A program made the position numbers and the translations under genes. From assembly GCA_002482965.1 (NCBI GenBank), contig DLGZ01000043.1:1-21079 (forward strand): 21,079 bases of DNA. Reading direction: 5' to 3'. Positions 14,149-21,079 of the stretch are shown piece after piece (the first letter of the stretch is position 1; each line of letters begins with the position of its first letter). Under the pieces are notes generated by a model. That model searched no databases and was not told the origin of the DNA. It was given only the letters and a program-made list of their open reading frames with translations. The DNA comes from Verrucomicrobiaceae bacterium UBA7681 (GTDB lineage Bacteria; Verrucomicrobiota; Verrucomicrobiia; Verrucomicrobiales; Verrucomicrobiaceae).

Positions 14149-15201
14149 TTACTTCGGCTGATGCATGCCGATGCAATGGAACGCGCCACCTTCAGTGACG
14201 AGATCCTTGGCCATCATGGAGATGATTTCGCGACCTGGGAAACACTCAGAGATCTTGTCTTCGGCTGCGGCGTCCTTCTTCTTGTGACCAAAGAGTGGGA
14301 GGATGACGGCGTTGTTCATGATCATGAAGTTCGCGTAGCTGGCCGGGAGACGGCTGAGACGCCAGTCTTTCATTTCGATGGCCTGGGGCATTTCGATTTC
14401 GATGATCTCAAGCTTGCCGCCATCGGGAGCTTTGACGTCATCGAGACGCTCGCGGATTTCCTTGAGCACCTTGTGGTTCGGGTCGGAGTCACGGGGCTCG
14501 ACCATGCAGATGACGGCGTCTTCACGGATGAAGCGCACGATGTCGTCAATGTGGCCGTCGGTGTCGTCGCCTTCGATGCCTTTTTTGAACCAGACGATGT
14601 CTTTGACACCGAGCATGGCCTTGAGTTCTTTTTCAACTTCGGCCTTGTTGCCGGGCTTGCCGCCATGGCGGTTGGGATTGAGCAGGACGGCCTCGGTGGT
14701 GAGGAGGGTGCCTTTGCCGTTGGTTTCGATGGCTCCGCCTTCGAGGATCATCTTCGAGGTGAAACGTTCCATCTTGAGGGCGGCGGCCGCTTTCTCAGGG
14801 ATGGCGTTGTCGAGATCCCATGGTGGGAACTTGCCGCCCCAGGCATTGAATTCCCAGTCGGTGACGGCGACCTGGCCGGTTTCGTTGTGCTTGATGAAGA
14901 TCGGTCCGTGGTCACGGCACCAGACGTCGTTGGTGTTGTTCTCGTAGATGTCCACCTGGCTGAGATCGCCTTCGTTGTCGGCGATGCTGAGGCGGATGTT
15001 CATGTGGCTGAGCATCGGGGCATTGATGCGCACGCGCTCGTAGCGGGAGATGACGCTGGCGATCTCGCCGAACTTGTCCTGCAACTTGTGGTAAGTCTTG
15101 GGGCAGCTTTCCTTGTTGGAAGGCCAGGACAGCCAGATTGCCTCCTGCGGCTCGAATTCGGCGGGCAGACGGTAGTTTTGGGGATAGGAGGCTTTACTCA
15201 T
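14149..15201 (-). CDS. aguA: Agmatine deiminase
   Basis: It hydrolyses agmatine to N-carbamoylputrescine and ammonia, the middle step of the arginine-agmatine-putrescine route. The 350 residues are a normal family length. Active-site motifs of the peptidylarginine-deiminase fold are present: NDVWCRDHGP (91-100), LEGGAIE (153-159), GDDTDGHIDD (211-220) and the nucleophile in EGGAFHCIGMHQP (C343). The start ATG overlaps the end of aguB (ATGAGTAA, 8 bp), so the two are translationally coupled and work in sequence. Arginine decarboxylase is not in the window. It is cytoplasmic, with no signal peptide. Confidence 0.97.
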   Translation of the reverse strand: MSKASYPQNYRLPAEFEPQEAIWLSWPSNKESCPKTYHKLQDKFGEIASVISRYERVRINAPMLSHMNIRLSIADNEGDLSQVDIYENNTNDVWCRDHGPIFIKHNETGQVAVTDWEFNAWGGKFPPWDLDNAIPEKAAAALKMERFTSKMILEGGAIETNGKGTLLTTEAVLLNPNRHGGKPGNKAEVEKELKAMLGVKDIVWFKKGIEGDDTDGHIDDIVRFIREDAVICMVEPRDSDPNHKVLKEIRERLDDVKAPDGGKLEIIEIEMPQAIEMKDWRLSRLPASYANFMIMNNAVILPLFGHKKKDAAAEDKISECFPGREIISMMAKDLVTEGGAFHCIGMHQPK

Positions 15202-16060
15202 CGATGTAGCGTTTGGTCAGGGGAGCGTAGGTGTCAATGCGGCGATCACGGAAAAAAGGCCAGATGCGGCGAAAATCTTCCACCGCAGACAGGTCACACG
15301 GCACGATCAAAATCTCTTCATCGCTCACGGAGGCCTTTGCAACGATTTCTCCATAAGGATTTGCAACAAAGCTCTGGCCCCAGAATTCGCTCTGCTGTTC
15401 GGTGCCGACGCGGTTCACGGCGGCGAGGTAGCAGCCGTTGGCCACGGCATGGCCGCGCTGGACGGTCTCCCAGGCGCAGTGCTGGGCGGCGCCGAGGGCG
15501 GCCTTTTCACTGGGGAGCCAACCGATGGCGGTGGGGTAGAAGAGGATCTCCGCGCCCATGAGTGCGGTGAGGCGGGCGGCCTCGGGGTACCACTGGTCCC
15601 AGCAGATGAGGACGCCGATGCGACCGAATTTGGTGTCCCAGACGCGGTAGCCGAGGTCTCCGGGGGTGAAGTAGAATTTTTCTTCGAAGCCGGGATCCTG
15701 CGGGATGTGCATCTTGCGGTACTTGCCGAGCACGGTGCCGTCGGCATCGATGACGGCGGCGGTGTTGTGGTAGAGGCCGGGGGCGCGTTTTTCGAAGAGG
15801 GGGACGATGATGACGACGCCGAGTTCCTTGGCGAGGGGGGCGAGTCTGTCGGTGGTGGGGCCGGGGACGGCCTCGGCGAGATTGAACAGTTCGGTGTCCT
15901 GCGTGATGCAGAAGTAGGGGGTGTTGAACAATTCCTGCAGGCAGATGATCTGCGCGCCACGGGCTGCGGCATCACGGATGAGCCGTTCATGCTGCTGCAC
16001 GCTTTCGTCTTTGCTTGAGAATGCCCGGCTTTGAACCAGGCCGAGAGTCACTTTCGCCAT
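15194..16060 (-). CDS. aguB: N-carbamoylputrescine amidase
   Basis: It hydrolyses N-carbamoylputrescine to putrescine, CO2 and ammonia. It is a 288-residue nitrilase-superfamily enzyme with the triad Glu43 (CLQELF), Lys116 (GKYRKMHIP) and Cys153 (LICWDQWYPE). The start at 16060 (MAKVTLGLVQS) is the family start. The frame is open further upstream, but that extension reads through a 7-bp repeat (16149-16169) and is proline-rich noise. It overlaps aguA by 8 bp. The substrate is inferred from close similarity to plant and bacterial AguB and from the pairing with aguA. Confidence 0.96.
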   Translation of the reverse strand: MAKVTLGLVQSRAFSSKDESVQQHERLIRDAAARGAQIICLQELFNTPYFCITQDTELFNLAEAVPGPTTDRLAPLAKELGVVIIVPLFEKRAPGLYHNTAAVIDADGTVLGKYRKMHIPQDPGFEEKFYFTPGDLGYRVWDTKFGRIGVLICWDQWYPEAARLTALMGAEILFYPTAIGWLPSEKAALGAAQHCAWETVQRGHAVANGCYLAAVNRVGTEQQSEFWGQSFVANPYGEIVAKASVSDEEILIVPCDLSAVEDFRRIWPFFRDRRIDTYAPLTKRYIDE

Positions 16061-16148
16061 ATGGCGCGGATGGTTCACCGCTTGACGGGGAATGCAAGAG
16101 AAGATGGGTGGCGGGAGTGGGGCGCGGTGGGCGGATGAGGGGAATTGT

Positions 16149-16169
16149 AAACTGGGAACTGAAAACTGA
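16149..16169. repeat. 7-bp tandem repeat (AAACTGG-type)
   Basis: There are three units, AAACTGG, GAACTGA and AAACTGA. It is unrelated in sequence to the GATTTAT heptamers at 2242-2342 but has the same period. It lies in the aguB upstream region. Confidence 0.7.
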
Positions 16170-16303
16170 GCATTGCAAATTGGCCGGAGGCGTGAGGTCG
16201 TGTGCATCGCAGCGTTCCGCGATGCGAGTGCATTTGTAGTGTCATTACGCTCAACAGACCTGCTTTGGGTGGCTGTGTGTCAGGGGTGTTGCCATGCGCT
16301 GAT

Positions 16304-16335
16304 GGACGGGCGGGCTGTCGCGACACCCATCCTAC
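16304..16335. repeat. GGGCTGTCG-type 32-base dispersed repeat, copy 3
   Basis: In this copy the centre is GGGCTGTCGCGACACCC, with the exact palindrome TGTCGCGACA. The other two copies carry CC in place of CG in the centre and so pair less well. Confidence 0.8.
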
Positions 16336-16338
16336 AAC

Positions 16339-16369
16339 AAAAAGGCCCGGCAGATTGCGCTGCCGGGCC
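16339..16369 (-). terminator. Rho-independent terminator of the DoxX-like gene
   Basis: On the minus strand it reads GGCCCGGCAG, loop CGCAAT, CTGCCGGGCC, then TTTTTG. The 10-bp GC-rich stem is perfect. It lies 18 bases after the stop. Confidence 0.94.
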
Positions 16370-16387
16370 GGTGGGATTTGGAGCGTG

Positions 16388-16795
16388 TTAGGCGCGGTCG
16401 GCGGAGAACTTGCCGGCGCCGGTGAAGAGGAGGGTGACGTAGGCGAAGAGGTAGACCAGGGCGAGCTCGCCGGAACCAGCGCCCACGAGGGTGGCTTTGT
16501 GGACCATGAAGAAGGCGGTGGCCATGGTGATGGCCAGCATGAGGGCTGCAAAACGGGTGAACAGGCCAAGGATGATCAGTGCTGAGCAAACGACTTCGGC
16601 GAAGACGGCGAGGCCTGCGTTTACACTGGAGGACATGCCAAACAGTGCGGGGAATTTTTCTGCCGTGGCGGAGAAGTTCAGGATCTTTAAGCGGCCGTGG
16701 AGGAGGAGCATGGAGAGGCCGACGGAGAGACGGAGGATGAGGAGGCCTGCGGCTGGGGATTTTGGGAGGAAGGAGAGATTGAGGAGTTTGAGCAT
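16388..16795 (-). CDS. DoxX-family membrane protein
   Basis: This is a 135-residue inner-membrane protein with four helices: residues about 16-33 (GLLILRLSVGLSMLLLHG), 57-78 (VNAGLAVFAEVVCSALIILGLF), 81-100 (RFAALMLAITMATAFFMVHK) and 109-125 (ELALVYLFAYVTLLFTG). The LRLSVGLSMLLLHGRLKI start and the final GAGKFSADR match the DoxX/DoxD family (the usual ending is GPGRYSLD). Family members have been tied to thiosulfate oxidation, redox stress and membrane integrity, but the role is not settled. The start at 16795 places the first helix normally; a start 21 codons earlier (16858) would add a Thr/His/Pro-rich stretch. Confidence 0.88.
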   Translation of the reverse strand: MLKLLNLSFLPKSPAAGLLILRLSVGLSMLLLHGRLKILNFSATAEKFPALFGMSSSVNAGLAVFAEVVCSALIILGLFTRFAALMLAITMATAFFMVHKATLVGAGSGELALVYLFAYVTLLFTGAGKFSADRA

Positions 16796-17156
16796 GGAGG
16801 GTGTGGGTGAGTGAGTGGAGAGTGTGTGTGTTTGAGGCGCTGGAGCATGGCGGAGCACTGGATGTGCCTACAAGCTGAAAGTTTGATGGGGGGATGCTGG
16901 GAAGTGATGGCTGGTTGCTCCCCTGCCCTCAGATGCGACAGGCTCTGAGGGTGAGTCTTGGCGTTCAGCAAAATTCATTTCTCTGTGGTAAGTCACGATA
17001 CCGATTTTTCCCAAGGAAATGATGGGCTCCGACGACGGCGGGCTGAGGACAGCCCCGCCCTACCTGCGCTGGGCATACGAGCGCCCGGCGCGAGATGGTA
17101 GAGCGGCTTGTCCTCAAGCTGCAGATCGTCTCCACGCGAGCTTTCTGGAAATAGAA
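16796..17156. other. 361-base gap, nothing coding
   Basis: The gap lies between valS (stop at 17157) and the DoxX-like gene. Its only structure is an inverted repeat at 17037-17059. The stretch 16800-16840 is GT-rich (GTGTGGGTGAGTGAGTGG). No T-run terminator follows valS. Confidence 0.55.
17037..17059. repeat. Hairpin GGCGGGCTG / CAGCCCCGCC
   Basis: Arms GGCGGGCTG (17037-17045) and CAGCCCCGCC (17050-17059) pair with one bulged base around a 4-base loop, AGGA. It lies 98 bases beyond the valS stop and ends CCCTAC. It could be a distant relative of the GGGCTGTCG repeats or a weak valS 3' structure. Confidence 0.5.
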
Positions 17157-19862
17157 TCAGCCGAGGGCGGAGATCATTTCTTTGAGCTTGGCGAGTTTTT
17201 CCTGCCAGTCGGTTTTGCGCTGCTGGTGCTCGTCGAGCACTTTTTGCGGGACCTTGGAGGTGAACTTTTCGTCGGCGAGTTTGGCGGTGACTTTTTCGAG
17301 TTCGGATTCGACCTTGGCGACTTCTTTGCCGATGCGGGCGCGCTCGGCTTCGACGTCGATGAGGCCATCGAGGGGGAGGAAGAGGGTGCCTAGCGGGGTG
17401 AGGGCGCTGGGGGTGCCTTGAGTGGGGGCGAAGGCGGCATCGACATCGAGAGGCTCGGCGTTGAGGAGGATGCGGAGGACTTCGATCTCGTGGGTGGGGA
17501 GTTCCTGAGCGGGCTTGAGGACGAAGCGGACGCGCTTGTTGATGTTGAAGGTGCTCTTCAGGTTACGGCCGAGATTGACGGCTTCGTATTTGTCGTTGGC
17601 GGTCTTTTCGTCTTCGGGGAGGATGCCGAAGTGGGCGAGTTCGTCGGCATCGAGCGGCTTGGGCCATTTGGCGACCATGATGCTGTTGCCGCCTTGATCT
17701 GCGGGGAGATCGGCGTTGAAGGCCATGCCGTGCCAGAGCTCTTCGGTGATGAAGGGCATGAAGGGATGGAAGAGGCGCAGGGTGTTGCTGAGGACGAAGT
17801 CGATGACGGCGAGGGTGTTGGCCTTGCGTTTGTCGTCGGTGCCTTGGAGGGTGGCCTTGGAGGCTTCGATGTACCAGTCGCAGTACTCGCTCCAGAAGAA
17901 GCGGTAGAGGGTGGAGGTGGCATCGCTGAAGCGGTAGTCTTCGAGGGCGGCGGTGACTTCGGCGATGGCGGTGTTGAGGCGGAGGAGGATCCACTTGTCG
18001 TCGCTGCTGAGGAGCGTGGCGCTGATCTCGGTCTCGGTTTCGCCACCCTGCATCTGGCGGAAGCGGGCGGCGTTCCAGAGCTTGGTGCAGAAGTTGCGGC
18101 CGAGTTCGACGTTTTGCTCGTCGTAACGGATGTCCTGGCCAAGCGGGGCGCTGCGCATGATGCCGAAGCGGAGGGCATCGGCGCTGTAGCGGGAGATGAG
18201 GTCGAGGGGGTCGGGGGAGTTGCCGAGGGACTTCGACATTTTGCGACCTTGTTTGTCGCGGATGATGCCGGTGAAATAGACGTTTTTGAAGGGGAGCTCG
18301 CCCATCCACTCGAAGCCGGCCATGATCATGCGGGCGACCCAGAAGAAGATGATGTCCGGGCCGGTGACGAGATCGGTGGTGGGGTAGAAGGCGCGGAGGG
18401 TGGGATTGGCGGCGTCCTTGGCTTTGTCGCCGGTCCAGCCCATGGTGGCGAAGGGCCAGAGCCAGGAGGAGAACCAGGTGTCTAGGACGTCGGGGTCTTG
18501 CTCCCAGTTTTCGGGATCGGAGGGTGGTTCGGTACCGCAGTGAACGGTTCCGTCGGATAAGGCGGATCGGTCGGATCCTTTTTTGTACCAGACCGGAATG
18601 CGGTGGCCCCACCAGACCTGGCGGCTGATGCACCAGTCTTGGATGCCGGTGAGCCAGTGGTCGTAGGTTTTGGCCCAGCGGTCGGGGTGGAACTTCATTT
18701 CGCCATTGGCGACGACGTCCTGGGATTCTTTGACGCTGGGGTATTTGAGGAACCACTGCTCGCTGAGGCGTGGCTCGATGGGGACGCCGGCGCGTTCGGA
18801 GAAGCCGACGTTGTTTTGATGGGGCTCCTCTTTGACGAGGACTTCCATTTCCTTGAGGAGTTCGACGGCTTTTTTGCGGCCTTCGAAGCGGTCCAGGCCA
18901 GCGAGGTCCTTGCCGGCGAGGTCGTTGAGGATGGCGTTGGGGTGCAGGACGTCGATGACTTCCAGCTTGTGACGCTGGCCGATTTCGAAGTCGGCCTTGT
19001 CGTGTGCAGGGGTGACTTTGAGGACGCCGGTGCCGAATTCGAAATCGACGTGGTCATCGCCGACGATGGGGATGGAGGCTTGGTTTTCGAGAGGGAGCGG
19101 GCGGCGGATGTGCTTGCCGATGAGATGGGCGTAGCGCTCGTCCTTGGGATTCACGGCGACGGCGGTGTCGCCGGGGATGGTTTCGGGACGGGTGGTGGCG
19201 ATGGTGAGCCAGGTGTCTGGCTGCTCGACGACCTGGACTTTGAAGTAGTACATGAAACCGCTCTGCGCGGTGGGGATGACTTCTTCATCGCTGAGGGCGG
19301 TGAGGGAGGAGGGGCACCAGTTGACCATGCGCTTGCCACGGTAGATGAGGCCTTTTTTGTAGAGATCGACGAAGACGCGCATGACGCAGGCGTTGTAGTC
19401 GTCATCGAAGGTGAAGCGCTGGCGTGACCAGTCGCAGGAGCAGCCCATTTTTTTGAGCTGGTCGATGATGATGTCGCCGTGCTTTTCCTTCCACTCCCAG
19501 ATTTTTTCCACGAGCTTTTCGCGGCCGAGGTCATCGCGGTGCTTGATGGCACCCTGCTTTTTGAGGGTCTTTTCGACGACGTTTTGGGTGGCGATGCCGG
19601 CGTGGTCGGTGCCGGGGAGCCAGAGGACTTCCTTGCCGAGCATGCGGGCGCGGCGGGAGAGGATGTCCTGGATGGTGTTGTTCAGGACGTGGCCCATGTG
19701 CAGGACGCCAGTGACGTTTGGCGGGGGGATGACGATGGAGTAGGCCGGGCGGGTGGCGCTCACGCGAGCGGGGTCGGCTTCAAAGCATTTGTCGTCCAGC
19801 CAGCGCTGATACCAGCGGGCTTCGACTTCCGCAGGTGTGTAGGTCTTGTCGAGTTCGGGCAT
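17157..19862 (-). CDS. valS: Valyl-tRNA synthetase
   Basis: It charges tRNA-Val; a 901-residue class I synthetase. The HIGH motif is HMGH (55-58) in PPPNVTGVLHMGHVLN, and KMSKS is at 541-545 in GRKMSKSLGNSPDPLD. The CP1 editing domain lies between them (TTRPETIPGDTAVAVNP), with the HRIPVWY and WFSSWLWPF motifs. The anticodon-binding domain follows, and a C-terminal coiled coil (about 835-901) typical of ValRS closes the protein. The start at 19862 (MPELDKTYTP) is the family start; the upstream extension is proline-rich. Residues about 429-438 (GSDRSALSDG) are encoded by a 9-bp tandem repeat. It is single and monocistronic by layout. Confidence 0.98.
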   Translation of the reverse strand: MPELDKTYTPAEVEARWYQRWLDDKCFEADPARVSATRPAYSIVIPPPNVTGVLHMGHVLNNTIQDILSRRARMLGKEVLWLPGTDHAGIATQNVVEKTLKKQGAIKHRDDLGREKLVEKIWEWKEKHGDIIIDQLKKMGCSCDWSRQRFTFDDDYNACVMRVFVDLYKKGLIYRGKRMVNWCPSSLTALSDEEVIPTAQSGFMYYFKVQVVEQPDTWLTIATTRPETIPGDTAVAVNPKDERYAHLIGKHIRRPLPLENQASIPIVGDDHVDFEFGTGVLKVTPAHDKADFEIGQRHKLEVIDVLHPNAILNDLAGKDLAGLDRFEGRKKAVELLKEMEVLVKEEPHQNNVGFSERAGVPIEPRLSEQWFLKYPSVKESQDVVANGEMKFHPDRWAKTYDHWLTGIQDWCISRQVWWGHRIPVWYKKGSDRSALSDGTVHCGTEPPSDPENWEQDPDVLDTWFSSWLWPFATMGWTGDKAKDAANPTLRAFYPTTDLVTGPDIIFFWVARMIMAGFEWMGELPFKNVYFTGIIRDKQGRKMSKSLGNSPDPLDLISRYSADALRFGIMRSAPLGQDIRYDEQNVELGRNFCTKLWNAARFRQMQGGETETEISATLLSSDDKWILLRLNTAIAEVTAALEDYRFSDATSTLYRFFWSEYCDWYIEASKATLQGTDDKRKANTLAVIDFVLSNTLRLFHPFMPFITEELWHGMAFNADLPADQGGNSIMVAKWPKPLDADELAHFGILPEDEKTANDKYEAVNLGRNLKSTFNINKRVRFVLKPAQELPTHEIEVLRILLNAEPLDVDAAFAPTQGTPSALTPLGTLFLPLDGLIDVEAERARIGKEVAKVESELEKVTAKLADEKFTSKVPQKVLDEHQQRKTDWQEKLAKLKEMISALG
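18551..18577 (-). repeat. 9-bp tandem repeat inside valS
   Basis: On the coding strand there are three units, GATCCGACC, GATCCGCCT and TATCCGACG, encoding parts of SDR-SAL-SDG. Because the period is three codons, the frame is kept. The segment sits in a variable loop just after HRIPVWYKK. Confidence 0.7.
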
Positions 19863-20165
19863 AAGGGGCGGGCAAGATGGGGGAAAGCGGGCGGTTTGCA
19901 AATGGGGAGGTGCGTCTTGGTTGACGCGGGAGGGGCTGACTGGCGGGGGGCCACTTATTCCCCTCACGCTGCCGCAGAGCGCGGGGGCTGAAAGGCCCGC
20001 GCATTCACGTGGAGGAGGCCTGGGATTTGCGAATGATCTCCCGCGCCCCTTCAGGGCGCGACCTTCGGTGGGAGGGTGGCGTCATGCGTGACCCAGGGCT
20101 TGCTGCGCTGCGCCCTGGGCTGAGTCCGGCGGCCCTTCAGGCCGCAATCACATTCTCCTGCGGGA
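19863..20165. other. 303-base gap upstream of valS with hairpin cluster
   Basis: The valS promoter should lie in the left part, but no clear -35/-10 pair was found. The right part (20042-20145) is three hairpins in a row. No gene is seen. Confidence 0.6.
20042..20145. repeat. Cluster of three hairpins
   Basis: Hairpin 1 is CGCGCCC-cttca-GGGCGCG (20042-20060). Hairpin 2 is CCCAGGGC (20092-20099) with GCCCTGGG (20112-20119). Hairpin 3 is GCGGCC-cttca-GGCCGC (20129-20145). Hairpins 2 and 3 have the same layout as the repeat cores at 4951 and 11784 (a CCCAGGG stem followed by a short tight hairpin) but a different primary sequence. Confidence 0.75.
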
Positions 20166-20369
20166 TCAGCGCATGGGCATGGAGAGGGGGCCGACGGGGG
20201 GCATGTCTGGGCGGGGATCGCGGAGGTTGTCGGGGACGGTGCTCTTGTCGCGGGCTTCGGCTTCCATTTCGCGCTCGGTTTTGGGCGGCGACTTTTCGGT
20301 TAATGCGCTGCAGGCGGGCAGGAAGGCCGCAGCAAGGAGGAGGATCAGGGAGGTGAGTGCTGGGTTCAT
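20166..20369 (-). CDS. Small lipoprotein, unknown
   Basis: This is a 67-residue protein. A hydrophobic N-terminus (LTSLILLLAAAFLPAC) ends in a lipobox-like LPAC with Cys20; Pro before Ala is unusual but tolerated in some lipoboxes. The mature 48 residues are charged and Pro-rich (TEKSPPKTEREMEAEARDK, then DPRPDMPPVG) with no recognisable domain. It starts 42 bases after the stop of the next gene on the same strand, so the pair may be one transcript. Confidence 0.65.
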   Translation of the reverse strand: MNPALTSLILLLAAAFLPACSALTEKSPPKTEREMEAEARDKSTVPDNLRDPRPDMPPVGPLSMPMR

Positions 20370-20411
20370 GGATGCAGGCTTGGTTTGGATGGATGCTGAC
20401 TTTGACTGAGA

Positions 20412-20882
20412 TCACTTGGGGAGCCGTGCGTTCAAATCCTCGACGTACTTGCGGTCTGCTTCGCTGAGACGTTCGAGCGGCACTTCGACGGGTTTTTGGT
20501 TCACCAGCACGCGAATTTTTCCCTCGCGGATGAGGGTGGGTTTGTCGGGCATCTTGGGAGGCGGGGCTTTTTGGGCGGCTTCGCGGGCGGCGGCGGGATT
20601 GGCGGCGTCGAATTCGATGACGGCGTCCTCAAAGATGATGATGGCGCCGAGGAGGGATTTGCCGTCGGTGCTTTTCCACTGGCGTGGATCTCCGAGCAGG
20701 AAGTAGGAGGTGAGCTTGGTCTTGGTGGGCGGCGCGGGCTGGGCGGTGTTGTTGACGCTGACTCCGGTGTTGCCGCCGCTGCCGTTGATGGTGCGGGTAT
20801 CGAACTTCTTGCCGGTGGCTGGCAGAACCACCTGCGCGCTGAGTGGCAACGCCACCGCAAGGAGGATGAGCCAGGCTTTCAT
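20412..20882 (-). CDS. Exported protein with SHD1-like C-terminus
   Basis: This is a 156-residue exported protein. The signal peptide MKAWLILLAVALPLSAQ is cleaved near residue 16. The middle (LTSYFLLGDPRQWKSTDGKSLLGAIIIFEDAVIEFD) is followed by a Pro/Ala-rich linker. The end (IREGKIRVLVNQKPVEVPLERLSEADRKYVEDLN, about 118-151) resembles the SHD1-type motif common in Planctomycetota and Verrucomicrobiota envelope proteins, where PLxxLSxxDxxYV is the hallmark. The function is unknown. It is probably co-transcribed with the small lipoprotein downstream. Confidence 0.75.
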   Translation of the reverse strand: MKAWLILLAVALPLSAQVVLPATGKKFDTRTINGSGGNTGVSVNNTAQPAPPTKTKLTSYFLLGDPRQWKSTDGKSLLGAIIIFEDAVIEFDAANPAAAREAAQKAPPPKMPDKPTLIREGKIRVLVNQKPVEVPLERLSEADRKYVEDLNARLPK

Positions 20883-21012
20883 GCTGAGGAGGCTAGCATG
20901 AGCGGGTGGCGAGGTGCAATGGCAATTGTTGGGGCAAGCTTTCCCTTTACGATCCGGATCATCGCAGAGCTTGCCTAGGCCGCGTTTGAAAAGCTGCCTC
21001 TACCGCATGTGA

Positions 21013-21079
21013 CTACCTTTCGAGGAATGGGTGGATGCGGTCGTCGAGGGGGAGATGAATGTGCGATGGCCTCCGTCCT
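21013..21079 (-). CDS. Possible C-terminal end of a gene entering from the right
   Basis: One minus-strand frame is open from the right edge to TAG at 21013-21015 and reads GRRPSHIHLPLDDRIHPFLER, a natural-looking C-terminus. The other two minus-strand frames read Ser/Pro/Arg-rich noise. Twenty-one codons are too few to name it. Confidence 0.25.
   Translation of the reverse strand, partial: GRRPSHIHLPLDDRIHPFLER

Larger units (their letters stand above)
16061..16387. other. 327-base gap with repeats and a terminator
   Basis: The gap lies between aguB and the DoxX-like gene. It holds a 7-bp tandem repeat (16149-16169), a GGGCTGTCG-type repeat (16304-16335) and the DoxX terminator (16339-16369). 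The aguB promoter should be in its left part, but I cannot point to it. Confidence 0.6.

Noticed and set aside
14161..15561. A 466-codon plus-strand open frame opposite aguA and aguB
   Set aside because: It is antisense to two genes with intact catalytic motifs. Its sequence is Asp/Val/Gly-rich antisense noise typical of GC-rich DNA.
16061..16207. An N-terminal extension of aguB starting at 16207
   Set aside because: The extra 49 residues read through a 7-bp tandem repeat and have no nitrilase similarity. MAKVTLGLVQS at 16060 is the family start.
17080..17150. A tRNA-like stretch (GGTAGAGCGGCTTGTCCTC) downstream of valS
   Set aside because: It contains GTAGAGCGG, like a tRNA D-arm, but I could not find an acceptor stem, a T-arm (GTTCGA) or a proper anticodon arm.
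17418..18485. A 355-codon plus-strand open frame opposite valS
   Set aside because: It is antisense to valS, composed mainly of Gly, Glu, Val and Ala with no domain. The same holds for 18603-19427.
20933..20975. GGCAAGCT / AGCTTGCC inverted repeat as a terminator for the gene at the right edge
   Set aside because: The 8-base arms are separated by 27 bases with no T-run; this could easily be chance.

Overview
The window is a GC-rich bacterial chromosome segment with little mobile DNA. It most likely comes from a Verrucomicrobiota species, perhaps near Prosthecobacter or Verrucomicrobium. Three things support this. There is a large secreted haem-motif protein of the PSCyt1/DUF1549/DUF1553 type, which is expanded in Planctomycetota and Verrucomicrobiota. 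Ribosomal protein L28 carries an internal basic insertion that resembles, from memory, chlamydial L28. Several small secreted or lipid-anchored proteins are built around a short GK-x-Y / PDGV / LP-type domain. The lineage call is inference; no marker gene was compared with a database.

Layout from left to right: (1) 1-1143, minus: N-terminal 381 residues of a CPx-type copper P1B ATPase, cut by the window edge at its CPC motif. (2) 1556-4672, minus: a 1038-residue PSCyt1/DUF1549/DUF1553 protein interrupted in frame by a 101-nt palindromic element. (3) 4673-5335: a repeat-filled gap. (4) 8306 down to 5336, minus: a compact unit of ABC ATPase, ABC-2 permease, panC and a degenerate HNH-like protein, with 4-bp overlaps at the first two junctions. 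(5) 8427-11568, plus: a minimal histidine-kinase core followed by three related secreted Gly/Tyr-rich proteins; the first two arose by an 820-bp tandem duplication that also copied the last nine codons of the kinase. (6) 11569-12410: a gap with repeats, a small two-helix membrane protein and the rpmB terminator. (7) 14029 down to 12411, minus: a conserved lipoprotein and rpmB (L28). (8) 16060 down to 14149, minus: aguB and aguA, which overlap by 8 bp and convert agmatine to putrescine. (9) 16388-16795, minus: a DoxX-like membrane protein with a strong terminator. (10) 17157-19862, minus: valS. (11) 20166-20882, minus: two small envelope proteins. The far right edge may hold the last codons of another minus-strand gene.

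The genes are mostly housekeeping or envelope functions: coenzyme A precursor synthesis, translation, polyamine synthesis, export and copper handling. I see no defence system, prophage, integrase, transposase, CRISPR array or tRNA. The noteworthy content is the repeat landscape. Gaps hold at least three families of structured or palindromic repeats, and short tandem arrays of 7 or 9 bp occur both between genes and inside two conserved coding regions (the DUF1553 protein and valS). The three-gene secreted family with its traceable duplication is the best candidate for uncharacterised biology.
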